Source: Pseudomonas saponiphila (lineage in GTDB: Bacteria > Pseudomonadota > Gammaproteobacteria > Pseudomonadales > Pseudomonadaceae). Taken from it: 64,000 bases of DNA. Made by a program: the position numbers and the translations under genes. Under the pieces are notes generated by a model. It made no database searches, was not told the origin of the DNA, and saw only the letters and a list, made by a program, of their open reading frames with translations. Each line of letters opens with the position of its first letter. The first letter of the stretch is position 1. The stretch covers positions 1,127,501 to 1,191,500 of the forward strand of contig NZ_FNTJ01000001.1 in the NCBI RefSeq assembly GCF_900105185.1, written 5' to 3'. Positions 20,014 through 29,716 of the stretch are shown one piece after another.

Positions 20014-21591
20014 ATGGCCCTCGACATTCACGCCCACCGTATCCTGATCCTCGACTTCGGTTCCCAGTACACCCAACTGATCGCCCGCCGCGTGCGCGAG
20101 ATTGGGGTTTACTGCGAACTGCATCCGTTCGACATGGACGACGCAGCGATCCGCGAATTCGCGCCCAAGGGCGTCATCCTCGCCGGCGGTCCCGAGTCCG
20201 TGCACGAAGCCAACAGCCCTCGCTGCCCGCAAGCGGTGTTCGACCTGGGCGTTCCGGTCTTCGGCATCTGCTATGGCATGCAGACCATGGCCGAGCAAAT
20301 GGGCGGCAAGGTCGAAGGTTCCGACCTGCGCGAATTCGGTTACGCCCGGGTTGACGTGGTGGGCAAGAGCCGCCTGCTGGACGGCATCGAAGACCACGTC
20401 GACGCCGATGGCCTGTTCGGTCTTGATGTGTGGATGAGCCACGGTGACAAGGTCACCAAGATGCCCAAGGACTTCCACATCCTGGCCAGCACCCCGAGCT
20501 GCCCGATTGCCGGCATGTTCAATGACGACCTGCGTTACTACGGCGTGCAGTTCCACCCGGAAGTGACCCACACCAAGCAGGGCGGTCGCATCCTGTCGCG
20601 CTTCATCCTCGACATCTGCGGTTGCGAAGCGCTGTGGACCCCGTCGAAGATCGCCGAAGACGCCATTGCCCAGATCCGCGCCCAGGTCGGCACCGACAAC
20701 GTTCTGTTGGGCCTGTCCGGTGGTGTCGACTCCTCGGTGGTGGCGGCCCTGCTGCACAAGGCCATCGGCGACCAGCTGACCTGCGTCTTCGTCGACAACG
20801 GCCTGCTGCGTCTGCACGAAGGCGAGCAAGTGATGGCCATGTTCGCCGAGAACATGGGCGTCAAGGTGATCCGTGCCAATGCCGAGGAGCAGTTCCTCAG
20901 CAACCTGGCCGGTGAGTCCGACCCGGAGAAGAAGCGCAAGATCATCGGCCGCACCTTCATCGACGTGTTCGATGCCGAGTCCTGCAAGCTGGAAAACATC
21001 AAGTACCTGGCCCAGGGCACCATCTACCCGGACGTGATCGAGTCGGCTGGCGCGAAAAGCGGCAAGGCCCACGTGATCAAGTCGCACCACAACGTGGGTG
21101 GCCTGCCGGAAGAAATGAACCTCAAGCTGGTCGAGCCGCTGCGCGAGCTGTTCAAGGACGAAGTCCGCCGTCTGGGCCTGGAGCTGGGCCTGCCGTACGA
21201 CATGGTCTACCGTCACCCGTTCCCGGGCCCGGGCCTGGGCGTGCGCATCCTCGGTGAGGTTAAGAAGGAATACGCCGACCTGCTGCGTCGCGCCGACCAC
21301 ATCTTCATCGAAGAACTGCGCAAGGCCGACTGGTACCACAAGGTCAGCCAGGCATTCGTGGTGTTCCAGCCGGTGAAATCGGTGGGCGTGGTGGGCGATG
21401 GTCGTCGTTACGCCTGGGTCGTGGCCCTGCGCGCCGTGGAAACCATCGACTTCATGACCGCGCGTTGGGCGCACCTGCCTTACGAGCTGCTGGAAACCGT
21501 CAGCGGCCGGATCATCAACGAAATCGAAGGCATCTCCCGCGTCACCTACGACGTGTCGAGCAAACCGCCGGCAACGATTGAGTGGGAATGA
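20014..21591 (+). CDS. guaA: GMP synthase (glutamine-hydrolysing)
   Basis: 525-aa bifunctional enzyme making GMP from XMP, ATP and glutamine. The class I amidotransferase domain (1-200) has nucleophile C86 in [10 protein letters not shown] and the His/Glu pair in [10 protein letters not shown]. The ATP-pyrophosphatase domain has the P-loop [15 protein letters not shown]. The C-terminal dimerisation domain ends [10 protein letters not shown] strong terminator follows, and downstream DNA changes character, so guaA marks the left edge of the accessory region. Confidence 0.97.
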   Translation: MALDIHAHRILILDFGSQYTQLIARRVREIGVYCELHPFDMDDAAIREFAPKGVILAGGPESVHEANSPRCPQAVFDLGVPVFGICYGMQTMAEQMGGKVEGSDLREFGYARVDVVGKSRLLDGIEDHVDADGLFGLDVWMSHGDKVTKMPKDFHILASTPSCPIAGMFNDDLRYYGVQFHPEVTHTKQGGRILSRFILDICGCEALWTPSKIAEDAIAQIRAQVGTDNVLLGLSGGVDSSVVAALLHKAIGDQLTCVFVDNGLLRLHEGEQVMAMFAENMGVKVIRANAEEQFLSNLAGESDPEKKRKIIGRTFIDVFDAESCKLENIKYLAQGTIYPDVIESAGAKSGKAHVIKSHHNVGGLPEEMNLKLVEPLRELFKDEVRRLGLELGLPYDMVYRHPFPGPGLGVRILGEVKKEYADLLRRADHIFIEELRKADWYHKVSQAFVVFQPVKSVGVVGDGRRYAWVVALRAVETIDFMTARWAHLPYELLETVSGRIINEIEGISRVTYDVSSKPPATIEWE

Positions 21592-21638
21592 TTGGGCGTC
21601 CGGTATTGACCGGTACTCTCTAGCAAGAAACACCCTGA

Positions 21639-21661
21639 AGCCCGCGTAATTGCGGGCTTTT
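21639..21661 (+). terminator. Rho-independent terminator of guaBA
   Basis: Stem AGCCCGC/GCGGGCT with a 6-nt loop, followed by TTTT. It lies about 50 bp after the guaA stop. Confidence 0.88.
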
Positions 21662-21992
21662 GGCTTTCTGGGGCTGGTCAATCCTGGCAGCGTCGCGCAT
21701 CGCTAGGCGCCTTATTGATGTGGCAAGCGGTCGCCATGACAGTAAGCGTCCGCCCAATGCACCTTGCGTGGCTTTTTCCCAGGTCACTTAACAACTATCG
21801 TCACTGAATACCACGAAGCTTTCACATCGATTCGACAGAGGTCAGACAATTGGATGCCTACTCTGGGCGCCGCCATGGGTTGATATCGAGGAGGCTGGCA
21901 AAACAGTCCTGATCGCGGGGCTTGATGGGTAATGTTGACGTAATAGTAATGACTAAGAACGCGCGTGCAATCTACTCAATGAGGTTTTACCT
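21662..21992. other. 331 bp without a recognisable gene
   Basis: The base composition is lower in GC than in the flanking core genes. Short open stretches exist (one ends at a TAA near 21932), but none has a start with a ribosome site or a family motif. No integrase, tRNA or clear attachment repeat was seen. The last 20 bases supply an ATGAGG site for the following small gene. Confidence 0.5.
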
Positions 21993-22316
21993 ATGTCCAT
22001 CGGAGCCGTATCAACTTCAAATCCAGTGACTATCAATGGGCTAAGTTCCACCCAAAGTCAGCCCCAGGCGAAAGCAAATCAGGAAACGACCTCTACTACC
22101 ACTGGCGCGGCCAGCGATGTCGCAGCCGCACTGAAAGAAGCTACTGAGACTGCCGCGCAAACCGCTCAAGAGGCGGGGCATGGTGATCGTCAGGCGCAGC
22201 GCTTGATGCAAAAGCACCATCACCACCCTCAACCCGCAAGCACAGCGGCGCCAACGTCTGGTGTCGTGAATGGTAACGGGCAGATAACCGGCGAGATCAT
22301 AAACACTAAAGCGTAA
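21993..22316 (+). CDS. Small Ser/Thr/Ala-rich protein with a His tract, unknown function
   Basis: 107-aa product without a signal peptide or membrane segment. The first 45 residues are rich in Ser, Thr, Gln and Asn; the middle is an Ala/Glu-rich helix (DVAAALKEATETAAQTAQEAG), followed by QKHHHHPQ and a Gly/Asn-rich tail. It resembles no family I can name. In length and in its Ser/Ala N-terminus it recalls the FlxA-like protein at 11.1 kb, but there is no coiled coil. The ATG has an AGG site 10 nt upstream. Confidence 0.6.
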   Translation: MSIGAVSTSNPVTINGLSSTQSQPQAKANQETTSTTTGAASDVAAALKEATETAAQTAQEAGHGDRQAQRLMQKHHHHPQPASTAAPTSGVVNGNGQITGEIINTKA

Positions 22317-22339
22317 TTTCTCGGATGCACCGCAAAAGG

Positions 22340-22371
22340 CTGGCGAATCCTGTGCGTGCAGGATCCGCCAG
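22340..22371 (+). other. Stem-loop after the 107-aa gene
   Basis: CTGGCGAATCCTG pairs with CAGGATCCGCCAG around a short loop, 24 bp after the stop codon. The T-tract is absent, so it may be a weak or Rho-assisted terminator. Confidence 0.5.
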
Positions 22372-22533
22372 TTGCATTCAACACATAGTAATACGCCACT
22401 TCTACTTCACCTTGGGCGTTTAGTTTTATGCGACTGAATCTGAATCAACAGTCAAACTTAGTCTGATTGCATGATAATTGAATGCGCTACTACTTATAGA
22501 TGGAGTACCTCATAAAACGCCAAGTAGCGCGGG

Positions 22534-23247
22534 CTAAGACAAGTGCTGGGGTGGGCTTCGATGTCGCTGAAAAATGTCCGCCTCGCGCCATTCTTTAAGC
22601 AAAACCTGCCGGCGACGCGGATAGCGCCCGGGGCTGATTGTCAAAGCCGAAATGCGGTCCGTTCTAAAGTGACGGAACTCTTGTCTGAGTTCACACCATC
22701 CAGCGAGCATTCGAACATGGTCAAAGTAACCTAGTGCAACTGGCCAAATGGTTCTCTCGGAACGACTACCCTTCAGGTCGAGATACTGGATCTGTATCTT
22801 ATGCTCAATTCGAATGGCCTTTCGAATATTAGACAGGTCGATTGCCTCTATTTCGGCGTGGTTACTTTTTCCGACCATCAATGAATTGGTATCCAGTGAC
22901 GTTCGCAAGTCTTGGGGCAAAACAGACGCTATTTTCGACAGCGCTCCCTTTGCCGCACTACTCAGTTGCAGGTCAGCACGCTCCGATACCCAGCGCGAGC
23001 CCAAGACAAGGGCTTCAATTTCTTCCTCGGTAAACATCAATGGCGGAAGCATAAAGCCAGGGCGTAAAACGTAGCCAAGCCCTGGCTCTCCTTCGATGTT
23101 GGCCCCTTGTCCTTGAAGGGTTGCAATATCTCTGTACAGCGTACGAAGGCTTACCCCCAGCTCCTTTGCCAAATGACTGCCAGTCACTGGAAAGCGATGC
23201 CCGCGTAGGGTCTGAAGCAGATCGAACAATCTTTCGGTGCGAGACAT
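22534..23247 (-). CDS. YafY-type WYL-domain transcriptional regulator
   Basis: 237-aa regulator. The N-terminal HTH_11-type winged helix (SRTERLFDLLQTLRGHRFPVTGSHLAKELGVSLRTLYRDIATLQ) is followed by a WYL-type domain (about 135-220) containing IQIQYLDLKGSRSERTIWPVALGYF and WCELRQEFRHFRTDRI. WYL domains sense ligands such as nucleic-acid signals or small molecules. It is divergent from the interrupted glutathione S-transferase gene with about 260 bp between, so that gene is its probable target. The start has no strong alternative. Confidence 0.88.
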   Translation of the reverse strand: MSRTERLFDLLQTLRGHRFPVTGSHLAKELGVSLRTLYRDIATLQGQGANIEGEPGLGYVLRPGFMLPPLMFTEEEIEALVLGSRWVSERADLQLSSAAKGALSKIASVLPQDLRTSLDTNSLMVGKSNHAEIEAIDLSNIRKAIRIEHKIQIQYLDLKGSRSERTIWPVALGYFDHVRMLAGWCELRQEFRHFRTDRISALTISPGRYPRRRQVLLKEWREADIFQRHRSPPQHLS

Positions 23248-23506
23248 GAGCGTTTCTGAAGTGCTGTGATCTTAATAAGATGCTGTCATAAATTGACAGT
23301 AAATCAAAGAATTCGCCATCAACCGATGGGTGAGCTTGTAGGCCAAGTTACTTGGCAATATGGGGGGATACTTTATGGGAAGTTTTTTCTTGGCGTCCGC
23401 GCCCATGAGAGTGCAAGCGGCCGTGCACCTGCATCACTACTGCCACTTTCTGTCAGCATGCAGGGCGACAATGACCGCGTCGCTCACTAACTAAGGAGTT
23501 TACGTC

Positions 23507-23653
23507 ATGCGTCTTTATTACCATCCCATTTCGACCTGCTCGCGCCGAGTTCTGATGACGGCCCACTGCCTCGGGATCCAACTCGATCTCGTACTCGTCG
23601 ATCTAGTCAAGGGTCAGCAAAACACTCCTGAATTTTTGAAGCTAAATCCGAAT
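23507..23653 (+). pseudogene. Glutathione S-transferase, 5' fragment cut by IS21-family insertion
   Basis: ATG 23507 follows TAAGGAG and opens MRLYYHPISTCSRRVLMTA, the thioredoxin-like N-terminal domain of a GST with S/C near residue 10. The frame runs 49 codons to ...LKLNPN and is then broken by the insertion sequence, continuing only a few codons into the element. The 3' part resumes at 26300 in the same frame. Joining the two across one copy of the CGAAT duplication gives an intact 207-aa GST with NPNHRVPVLEHDG at the junction. Confidence 0.92.
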
Positions 23654-23670
23654 TGCGGATTTCGGAGCAC

Positions 23671-23810
23671 CGTGACCGGCCGTTTCGGTTGATCGTGACC
23701 GGTCATTTCGCTAACGCGTGACCGCTCATTTCGGTAGCAACGTGACCGATTTTCCGCCTGTTCCGAAACAGGTGGTCACGGCTTACCGAAATCGCCGGTC
23801 ACGACTTAGC
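23671..23810. repeat. Subterminal transposase-binding repeats of the IS left end
   Basis: Copies of CGTGACCG..C.TTTCG begin at 23671, 23694, 23716 and 23741. Two inverted copies follow, centred near 23771 and 23794. Two more (CGGTCACG at 26248 and 26270) sit at the right end. IS21 elements have such multiple repeats next to each end that bind IstA; the left end having more copies is usual. Confidence 0.85.
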
Positions 23811-23878
23811 GAAAGCCTTCCCCTTCGTTGCGCATGACCTGATGCGCCGCCATCCTCGACCGATTTCGGGAGAGGAAG

Positions 23879-25564
23879 ATGGCGGCGCCGCGAGTAGCCA
23901 TGCGAAACATCAAAGAATGTCTGCGCCTCAAGTTTGAGGCCGGCTTGTCCCACGAGAAGATTGCCCGTGCCTTGCAGCTGTCCAAGGGCGTGGTTAGCAA
24001 GTACATCGCGGCGGCGCGGGTGGCCGGGCTGGACTGGCCGGCGCTGGTGGCCATGGACGAGGCCGCGCTGGCGGCCGCCTTGTTTGCACCGACGTCGACG
24101 AACAAGCCGCGCGGTGAGCGAGTGCTGCCCGATGTGCTGAGCATCCACCGCGAGTTGCGACGCAAGGGCGTGACCTTGCAGCTGCTGTGGGAGGAATATC
24201 TCGCCGCGCATGCGGGCCAGCCGACCTACCGCTACACCCAGTTCGTCGAGCACTACCGGCGCTACGCCCAGACGCTCAAACGTTCGATGCGTCAGCTGCA
24301 CCGTGCGGGCGAGAAGCTATTCATCGACTATGCCGGGCCGACGCTGCCGGTGGTCGACCCGGCCACCGGCGAAGTGCGCCGGGCGCACATCTTCGTCGCC
24401 GCCCTGGGCGCCTCGAATTACACCTATGCCTGCGCGACGCCAGGCGAAACCCAGGTGGACTGGCTGACCTCGCTGGGCCAGGCTCTGACCTACTTTGGCG
24501 GCGTGCCGGAAATGGTTGTGCCGGACAATCCGCGCGCCCTGGTCGCCCAGCCGGATCGCTACGAGCCGGGCCTGAACCGGGCCACGCTGGAGTGCGCGCG
24601 TCATTACCAGACGGTGATCCTGCCGGCACGGCCACGCAAGCCTCAGGACAAGGCCAAGGCCGAGGTGGCGGTGCAGGTGGTCGAGCGCTGGATCATGGCG
24701 CGGCTGCGCCATCGGCAGTTCTTCAGCCTGCATGCGCTTAACCAGGCCATCGCCGAGCTGCTGGAGGATCTGAATCGGCGCCCGTTCAAGCGGCTCGATG
24801 GCTGCCGGCGCGACTGGTTCGAGCGCCTGGATCGCCCGGCCTTGCGAGCGCTGCCGGTGCATCCCTACGAGGTCGCCACCTTCAAGCGCTGCAAGGTCAG
24901 CATCGACTACCACATCGAGGTCAATGGCAGCTTCTACAGCGTGCCCTCCGCCCTGGCCCGGCAGAACGTGGACGTGCGACTGACGGCACACACCCTGGAA
25001 GTGCTGCATGGCAACCGGCGGGTGGCCAGCCACCTGCTGCTGGGGCGACGCGGCGCTTACAGTACCCAGCGCGAGCACATGCCCGCGGCGCACCAGGCGC
25101 ATCGCGAATGGACGCCACAACGCCTGCTCGACTGGGGCGCGCGGATCGGCCCCTACACGCGCCAACTGATCGATCACCAACTGACCCACAAGCCGCACCC
25201 GGAGATGGGCTACCGCGCCTGCCTCGGCCTGCTCTCGCTGGCCCGGCGCTATGGCAATGCACGCCTGGAAGCCGCTGCCGAACGTGCCGTACACCTGCGC
25301 GCCTTCACCGGGCGCAGCGTGCGCAACCTGCTCCAGCAAGGCCTGGATCAACAGCCGCTGCCCCAGCGTGCCGCCGAAACGACCTTACCCGGCGACCACG
25401 AGAACGTCCGTGGCGCCGACTACTACCAACCCCCGCAACAGGAGCTGTTCGATGATGCCGCAACACACCCTGAATCAACTGCACCAGCTACGCCTGGACG
25501 GCATGGCCCGCGCCCTGGAAGAGCAATGGACGCTGCCGGCCAGCCACAGCCTGAGCTTCGATGA
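23879..25564 (+). CDS. istA: IS21-family transposase IstA
   Basis: 561-aa transposase. The N-terminal helix-turn-helix ([33 protein letters not shown]) is followed by an RNase-H-like core. The acidic residues are in [21 protein letters not shown] and the Glu of [16 protein letters not shown], consistent with a DDE triad. A C-terminal beta domain ([12 protein letters not shown]) is typical. ATG 23879 follows GAGAGGAAG. The frame continues 113 bp into istB, a longer overlap than is usual for the family; the last 40 or so residues are therefore of doubtful function. Confidence 0.94.
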   Translation: MAAPRVAMRNIKECLRLKFEAGLSHEKIARALQLSKGVVSKYIAAARVAGLDWPALVAMDEAALAAALFAPTSTNKPRGERVLPDVLSIHRELRRKGVTLQLLWEEYLAAHAGQPTYRYTQFVEHYRRYAQTLKRSMRQLHRAGEKLFIDYAGPTLPVVDPATGEVRRAHIFVAALGASNYTYACATPGETQVDWLTSLGQALTYFGGVPEMVVPDNPRALVAQPDRYEPGLNRATLECARHYQTVILPARPRKPQDKAKAEVAVQVVERWIMARLRHRQFFSLHALNQAIAELLEDLNRRPFKRLDGCRRDWFERLDRPALRALPVHPYEVATFKRCKVSIDYHIEVNGSFYSVPSALARQNVDVRLTAHTLEVLHGNRRVASHLLLGRRGAYSTQREHMPAAHQAHREWTPQRLLDWGARIGPYTRQLIDHQLTHKPHPEMGYRACLGLLSLARRYGNARLEAAAERAVHLRAFTGRSVRNLLQQGLDQQPLPQRAAETTLPGDHENVRGADYYQPPQQELFDDAATHPESTAPATPGRHGPRPGRAMDAAGQPQPELR

Positions 25565-26201
25565 ACGCCTCGGCCTACTGCTCGACCGCGAACTGGCCTG
25601 GCGTGACAACCAGCGCCTGGTACGGCTGCGCAAGAAGGCCAAGCTCAAGTACGCCAACGCCTGCCTGGAAGATCTCGACCGCCGCACCGGACGCGCCCTG
25701 GACGAGCGTCTGATCGCCACCCTGGCCAGTGGCGACTGGATCCGCCAGCAGCACAACCTGCTGCTGACCGGCCCGACCGGTGCCGGCAAAACCTGGCTGG
25801 CCTGCGCCCTGGGCAACCAGGCCTGCCGCCAGGGCTATAGCACCCTGTACCTGCGCACCCCGCGCCTGCTGGAACAACTGCGCATCGCTCATGGCGACGG
25901 CAGCTTCGGCCGTACCCTGCAACAGCTGGCAAAGGTCGACGTCCTGGTGCTGGACGACTGGGCGCTAGCCCCGCTGGAGGAAGGAGCCCGGCATGACCTG
26001 CTGGAGGTGATCGACGACCGCGCTGGCAGCCGCTCCACCATCCTGACGAGCCAACTGCCCATCGAGCACTGGCACGGCTGGATCAACGACCCGACCCTGG
26101 CCGATGCCATCCTCGACCGCCTGGTGCACAACGCCTACCGACTGACGATGAAAGGCGAGTCGCTGCGCCGAAAAAAAGCCGAGGAACAAGCCGCATCGTG
26201 A
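25452..26201 (+). CDS. istB: IS21-family helper ATPase IstB
   Basis: 249-aa AAA+ ATPase that assists IstA in transposition. Walker A is [12 protein letters not shown] and Walker B is VLVLDDWAL; a DnaC-like core and the C-terminal [19 protein letters not shown] tail complete the family pattern. Two adjacent ATG codons (25452, 25455) follow a GGAG site in the 3' part of istA. No frameshift or stop is visible, so it should be functional. Confidence 0.95.
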   Translation: MMPQHTLNQLHQLRLDGMARALEEQWTLPASHSLSFDERLGLLLDRELAWRDNQRLVRLRKKAKLKYANACLEDLDRRTGRALDERLIATLASGDWIRQQHNLLLTGPTGAGKTWLACALGNQACRQGYSTLYLRTPRLLEQLRIAHGDGSFGRTLQQLAKVDVLVLDDWALAPLEEGARHDLLEVIDDRAGSRSTILTSQLPIEHWHGWINDPTLADAILDRLVHNAYRLTMKGESLRRKKAEEQAAS

Positions 26202-26299
26202 CCGATGCGATTACAATCCAGAACCCGCGCAACCGGGGTGGAAGCACCGGTCACGTATTAGCGAAACGCTCGGTCACGTTCACCGAAATCCGCACGAAT

Positions 26300-26776
26300 C
26301 ATCGGGTTCCGGTGCTAGAGCATGACGGGTTCGTACTCTGGGAGTCATATGCAATCATGCAGTACTTGGCGGATATGGTTGCTGATCAAACAATTTATCC
26401 CATCAGCCCACGGAGTCGCGCGGATATCAATCGCTGGCTGTTCTGGTGTGGGCAATATTTCATGCCGGGTGTGGCGATACTGAATTGGGAAAACTCGATC
26501 AAAAAAATGATCGGGATCGGCCCGGCGGATCCGCTTGAGGTGGCTCGTGGCGAGAGCCTTTTCCTCGATGCAGCGAAGATCCTTGATGAACACCTTGGAG
26601 ATCGCGAGTGGATTTGCGACACCGGTTTGTCACTGGCCGATCTCGCGATTGCCGCCCCCTTAGCTGACCAACACAGCGCCAAACTACCAATGGAAGGTCG
26701 GCCCAACCTCCAGCGATGGCTAAAGCAGGTTCAGGCGCTCGACTCCTGGAAAAAGACGCAGGCAGATGTTCAGTAA
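26300..26776 (+). pseudogene. Glutathione S-transferase, 3' fragment
   Basis: 158 codons continue the GST frame after the element: HRVPVLEHDGFVLWESYAIMQYLAD carries the VPVL and ES signature of the glutathione-binding site, and the helical C-terminal domain includes the conserved SLADLAIAAPL (N-capping/hydrophobic staple) region. The fragment has lost its own start; read-through from IS sequence could begin upstream, but no ribosome site was seen. The ends match the 5' fragment exactly after removing the insertion. Confidence 0.92.
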
Positions 26777-27042
26777 CGAAAGAGTGGAAGCTCCCACGAG
26801 TCCCCCACTCGCAGCGAACTTAGCCTTTTAAAACAATTGCTCCGAATAAAAACATTGAGACGGGCTTGTTGGGAATTCCAAAACTTTTCCTCAGATGAAA
26901 ATCGGAATAACTAAGGGGCGTAGTTTGGTGGCCATCTCTATTGGCGCTGATTGGAAACTGGAGCGCTCTGATGAAGTCTATGGTCACAGTGGTATTCAGT
27001 TAGGCAGGTGAGATCGCCAGACGCTCAGGTGTTTCACCGTCA
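26777..27042. other. Intergenic region after the GST, no gene found
   Basis: 266 bp, relatively AT-rich, between the GST 3' end and the autotransporter terminator. No open frame with a start and ribosome site was recognised, nor a palindrome of note. Confidence 0.5.
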
Positions 27043-27088
27043 GCCTCGAACAACAAAACCCGCCAATGCGGGTTTTGTTGTTTGAGGC
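27043..27088. terminator. Long hairpin terminator of the autotransporter gene
   Basis: CAACAAAACCCGC pairs with GCGGGTTTTGTTG around CAAT, extended by GCCTC/GAGGC at the base. The A-run and T-run are inside the stem, so it can act in both directions. It sits 12 bp beyond the autotransporter stop. Confidence 0.85.
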
Positions 27089-27099
27089 GAAGGCGTTGA

Positions 27100-29397
27100 T
27101 CAGAAGTCGTAACGCACGTTCGCACTGAAGGTGTCGGCGTCGAAACCATTGCTGGTCAAGTAGTTGTATGTGCCTCCCACGCTCCACGCGCCCACTCGGT
27201 AGTTCGCGCCCACGCCTAGCTCGTAGCTGTCGCGCGCCGGTGTGGCGCCTCGAGTGGTGAATGGGGTGCCACCGAGCACGAAGGTGGAGGTGGTACCGAC
27301 CTTGTCGCCGATGAAGTCATGCCATGCCATCAGCTTGGCTTCCGGTTCCAGGCTGCCCACGCCTACGTCAAACGCGGCCGCCAGGCGAGCGCCCAGGCCC
27401 ATTTCGCCGATTTCATAGCGCTGGCTGCCTACGTTGAGGGCGACTGAGCTACCTTTTTCACGATACGAATCCATCGATACATTGGCATAGCGCGCACCAA
27501 TCTGTGGTTCCAGCAGCCACTGCTTGTCGAGCTGGAACGTGTAGCCTGCCAGTGCGTTGACGCCGAAGATCTCGCTGTCGTAGTCGGCCTTGGCCCGTGT
27601 ACCGGCGATATAGCGTTTGGATTCGTTTTCATTCCAGCCATACATCAGCGAGGTGTCGACAAAGAAGTTGTCACGGGCCCAGTTGCCGTACAGGGTCAGC
27701 GCATGGCCGCTGACGTCGGTTTTGTTGCCCAGGTCGGATTTGACGTCGCTGGTCAGGTAGCTGTAAGCCAGGCCCACGGTGGTATCGGCGTTGAGCTTGC
27801 CGTCGGCACCCACGGCTATGCCGTTGGTGTTGGCGTCGTAGCCGTCGATGCCGTGACGACTGTCCTGCTCGGCATCGCTGGACAGCGCTTGTATCCATAC
27901 GCCTTTTTCTGCAAGGACGTCACCGGAGGACAGTCCGCTGCGAGCTTTGCTTGCGCGGCGATTGATGGCGCTCGTGACCAAATTTTGGCTGTTGGTGGCA
28001 GCGTTGATTACCCCACGGTGGACATCTGGGATTAGGGTTTCGGCAAGTTTGGCCAGCTCTTCACGGGTGGCGGCGTTGGCGAAACGCTGGAATACCGGGT
28101 CGCTTTCGTCCATTTGGCCCATGATCGTGTTCTTGAACGGCTTGATAGCGTTCACCGCATTGCGCGAACCACGGGCACCTAGCAGATCTTGCGTGATCAC
28201 CTCATCATTGCGGGTGGCAACCAGTGCTTTCACGTCCTGGCCTTCAATACCGAAGTTCTTCACCTCAAGCAGTGCCGAGGAGGAAACCACGGACAGGTTC
28301 TGCGGATCTTCCCAAGTGCCAGAGTTGATGAGGGTGTAGCGGGTGCCCTGGGCCGATGTGCGGAAGTCGTCGGAGCGAGCCTGCAGTTCGATCTGGCTGC
28401 CTGGAAAGAAGAAGGTATTGCCGGTGACTTTCAAGATCGGCGTGTTGGGCAGCGTGTTGTTATCCAGTAGCAGGCGCAAGCGAGCAGTTTCGCTATCCAT
28501 GTCGAGGTCGCCCACAATCGTGGTCTGCGGGCGGAGCAGAGTTAGGCGGCCACCGTCGATGTCGACGAAACTGGTGCGGATGGTCGAGCCATCGAACATC
28601 GCGTTTCCTCGCACCAGCACGCTACTCAGGCCCAGCAGGTCACCCTTTACTTGCCCCCCTTGCCAGTAAAAATACGAAGGCGATGCATTGTCGTTCGCTA
28701 GAATTGCTGCGGTACCGCCTTGGATCAGGCCACCTGTCTGCGTGATGGTGAAGAGGTTAACGCCGCTGGATGTGTCGAGGCTTACAAAGTGGATGCCTAC
28801 CCCTTCGGCTGAGATAGTCCCGCTATTGTTGACATTAGTCTTGATGGGAGTGCCCGTGCCTTGACCGGTAAAGCGGGCGTTTTCAATCTCAATACCTGCA
28901 GAGTCGGTGCCGTTAGCGGTGATAGTGCCCGAGTTATTGATGCGCGCCAGGGCCGAGGTGATCATCATGCCATTGGCATCCTCGCCAGTTACCGTGATGT
29001 TGCCGTTGTTGCTGACTTCACCAGTGATATTCGCCAGATACAGATCCAGCCCCATGGCACCGGTGCCGCTCACCGTAATATCACCATGATTGACCAGACC
29101 GCCAGCAACGGTGGAGCTACGGATCATGGCGATGGCGGACGGTATGTCACTGGGGTTCGCGGCCGTCAGGTTGATTGTGCCCTGATTGACCAAGCTACCC
29201 GCCAGCGTCACGTTGGTTAGCTTCACACCCGCGTTCTGAGATGTTCCGCTAAAGGTGGCGTTGTTGAAAACATCGCCGGAGCTGACGTATGGGCCGGCGC
29301 TTAGGTCGTAGTTCAGGTCAGGTGCGGCATGGACTGTGGCAGTGGCAGTCGCGACGGACAGCGCCAACAACGAGCGGCGCAGGTGTGAAATGTTCAA
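27100..29397 (-). CDS. Type V secretion autotransporter with beta-barrel domain
   Basis: 765-aa surface protein. A signal peptide (about 1-25, ending TVHA) leads into a passenger rich in Asn, Gly, Thr and Ser (about 30-480) with repeated strands such as GGLVNHGDITVSGTG and VSNNGNITVTGED, typical of a beta-helix. A C-terminal autotransporter barrel (about 500-765) includes GVWIQALSSDAEQDSRHGIDGYDANTNGIAVGAD and ends in the outer-membrane Phe signature VRYDF. No protease or lipase motif was seen in the passenger. The gene stands alone. Confidence 0.9.
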   Translation of the reverse strand: MNISHLRRSLLALSVATATATVHAAPDLNYDLSAGPYVSSGDVFNNATFSGTSQNAGVKLTNVTLAGSLVNQGTINLTAANPSDIPSAIAMIRSSTVAGGLVNHGDITVSGTGAMGLDLYLANITGEVSNNGNITVTGEDANGMMITSALARINNSGTITANGTDSAGIEIENARFTGQGTGTPIKTNVNNSGTISAEGVGIHFVSLDTSSGVNLFTITQTGGLIQGGTAAILANDNASPSYFYWQGGQVKGDLLGLSSVLVRGNAMFDGSTIRTSFVDIDGGRLTLLRPQTTIVGDLDMDSETARLRLLLDNNTLPNTPILKVTGNTFFFPGSQIELQARSDDFRTSAQGTRYTLINSGTWEDPQNLSVVSSSALLEVKNFGIEGQDVKALVATRNDEVITQDLLGARGSRNAVNAIKPFKNTIMGQMDESDPVFQRFANAATREELAKLAETLIPDVHRGVINAATNSQNLVTSAINRRASKARSGLSSGDVLAEKGVWIQALSSDAEQDSRHGIDGYDANTNGIAVGADGKLNADTTVGLAYSYLTSDVKSDLGNKTDVSGHALTLYGNWARDNFFVDTSLMYGWNENESKRYIAGTRAKADYDSEIFGVNALAGYTFQLDKQWLLEPQIGARYANVSMDSYREKGSSVALNVGSQRYEIGEMGLGARLAAAFDVGVGSLEPEAKLMAWHDFIGDKVGTTSTFVLGGTPFTTRGATPARDSYELGVGANYRVGAWSVGGTYNYLTSNGFDADTFSANVRYDF

Positions 29398-29716
29398 GGC
29401 AGTATCCTTACAGGGCAGAAACTGACAGGGGAAAACGTGCGCGTCAGCGTCTGTTTTTCGGCATCCCTGCCAGCTTGTCAGTGATGTTCTGATTCAAGCG
29501 CGCCCGAATTTACACGATGCTGGTTGGGAAATTCATCACGAAAATAGTTGATGCCGAAAAAAGCATAAAAATGCGAAGTTTCAGTTTTTTCTGAAGCTTT
29601 ACTGGATTATTCAGCAGTAATCGAAACTTTAGAGTCGCTATTGCGATCGCCTGCGGGTCAGGTACTAAATGTAAGGGCATCTTCGGATGTTTTAAGCGGA
29701 AGTGCCTGTACTTAAT
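29398..29716. other. AT-rich intergenic region upstream of the autotransporter
   Basis: 319 bp between two - strand genes. It should hold the autotransporter promoter, but I could not place -35/-10 boxes with confidence. There are several short T- and A-runs and a CAGTTTTTTCTG hairpin near 29582. No gene was recognised. Confidence 0.5.

Larger units (their letters stand above)
23654..26294 (+). mobile_element. Complete IS21-family insertion sequence (2641 bp)
   Basis: The element is bounded by perfect 12-bp terminal inverted repeats, TGCGGATTTCGG on the left and CCGAAATCCGCA on the right. It is flanked by a 5-bp direct repeat CGAAT (23649-23653 and 26295-26299). It carries istA and istB in one operon, as IS21 elements do. 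Both genes look intact, and the target gene can be rebuilt exactly, so the insertion is probably recent. I cannot name the specific IS. Confidence 0.95.

Noticed and set aside
21592..21992. Integration site (att) or integrase gene after guaA
   Set aside because: No tyrosine recombinase motif and no repeat of the guaA end were found in the window.
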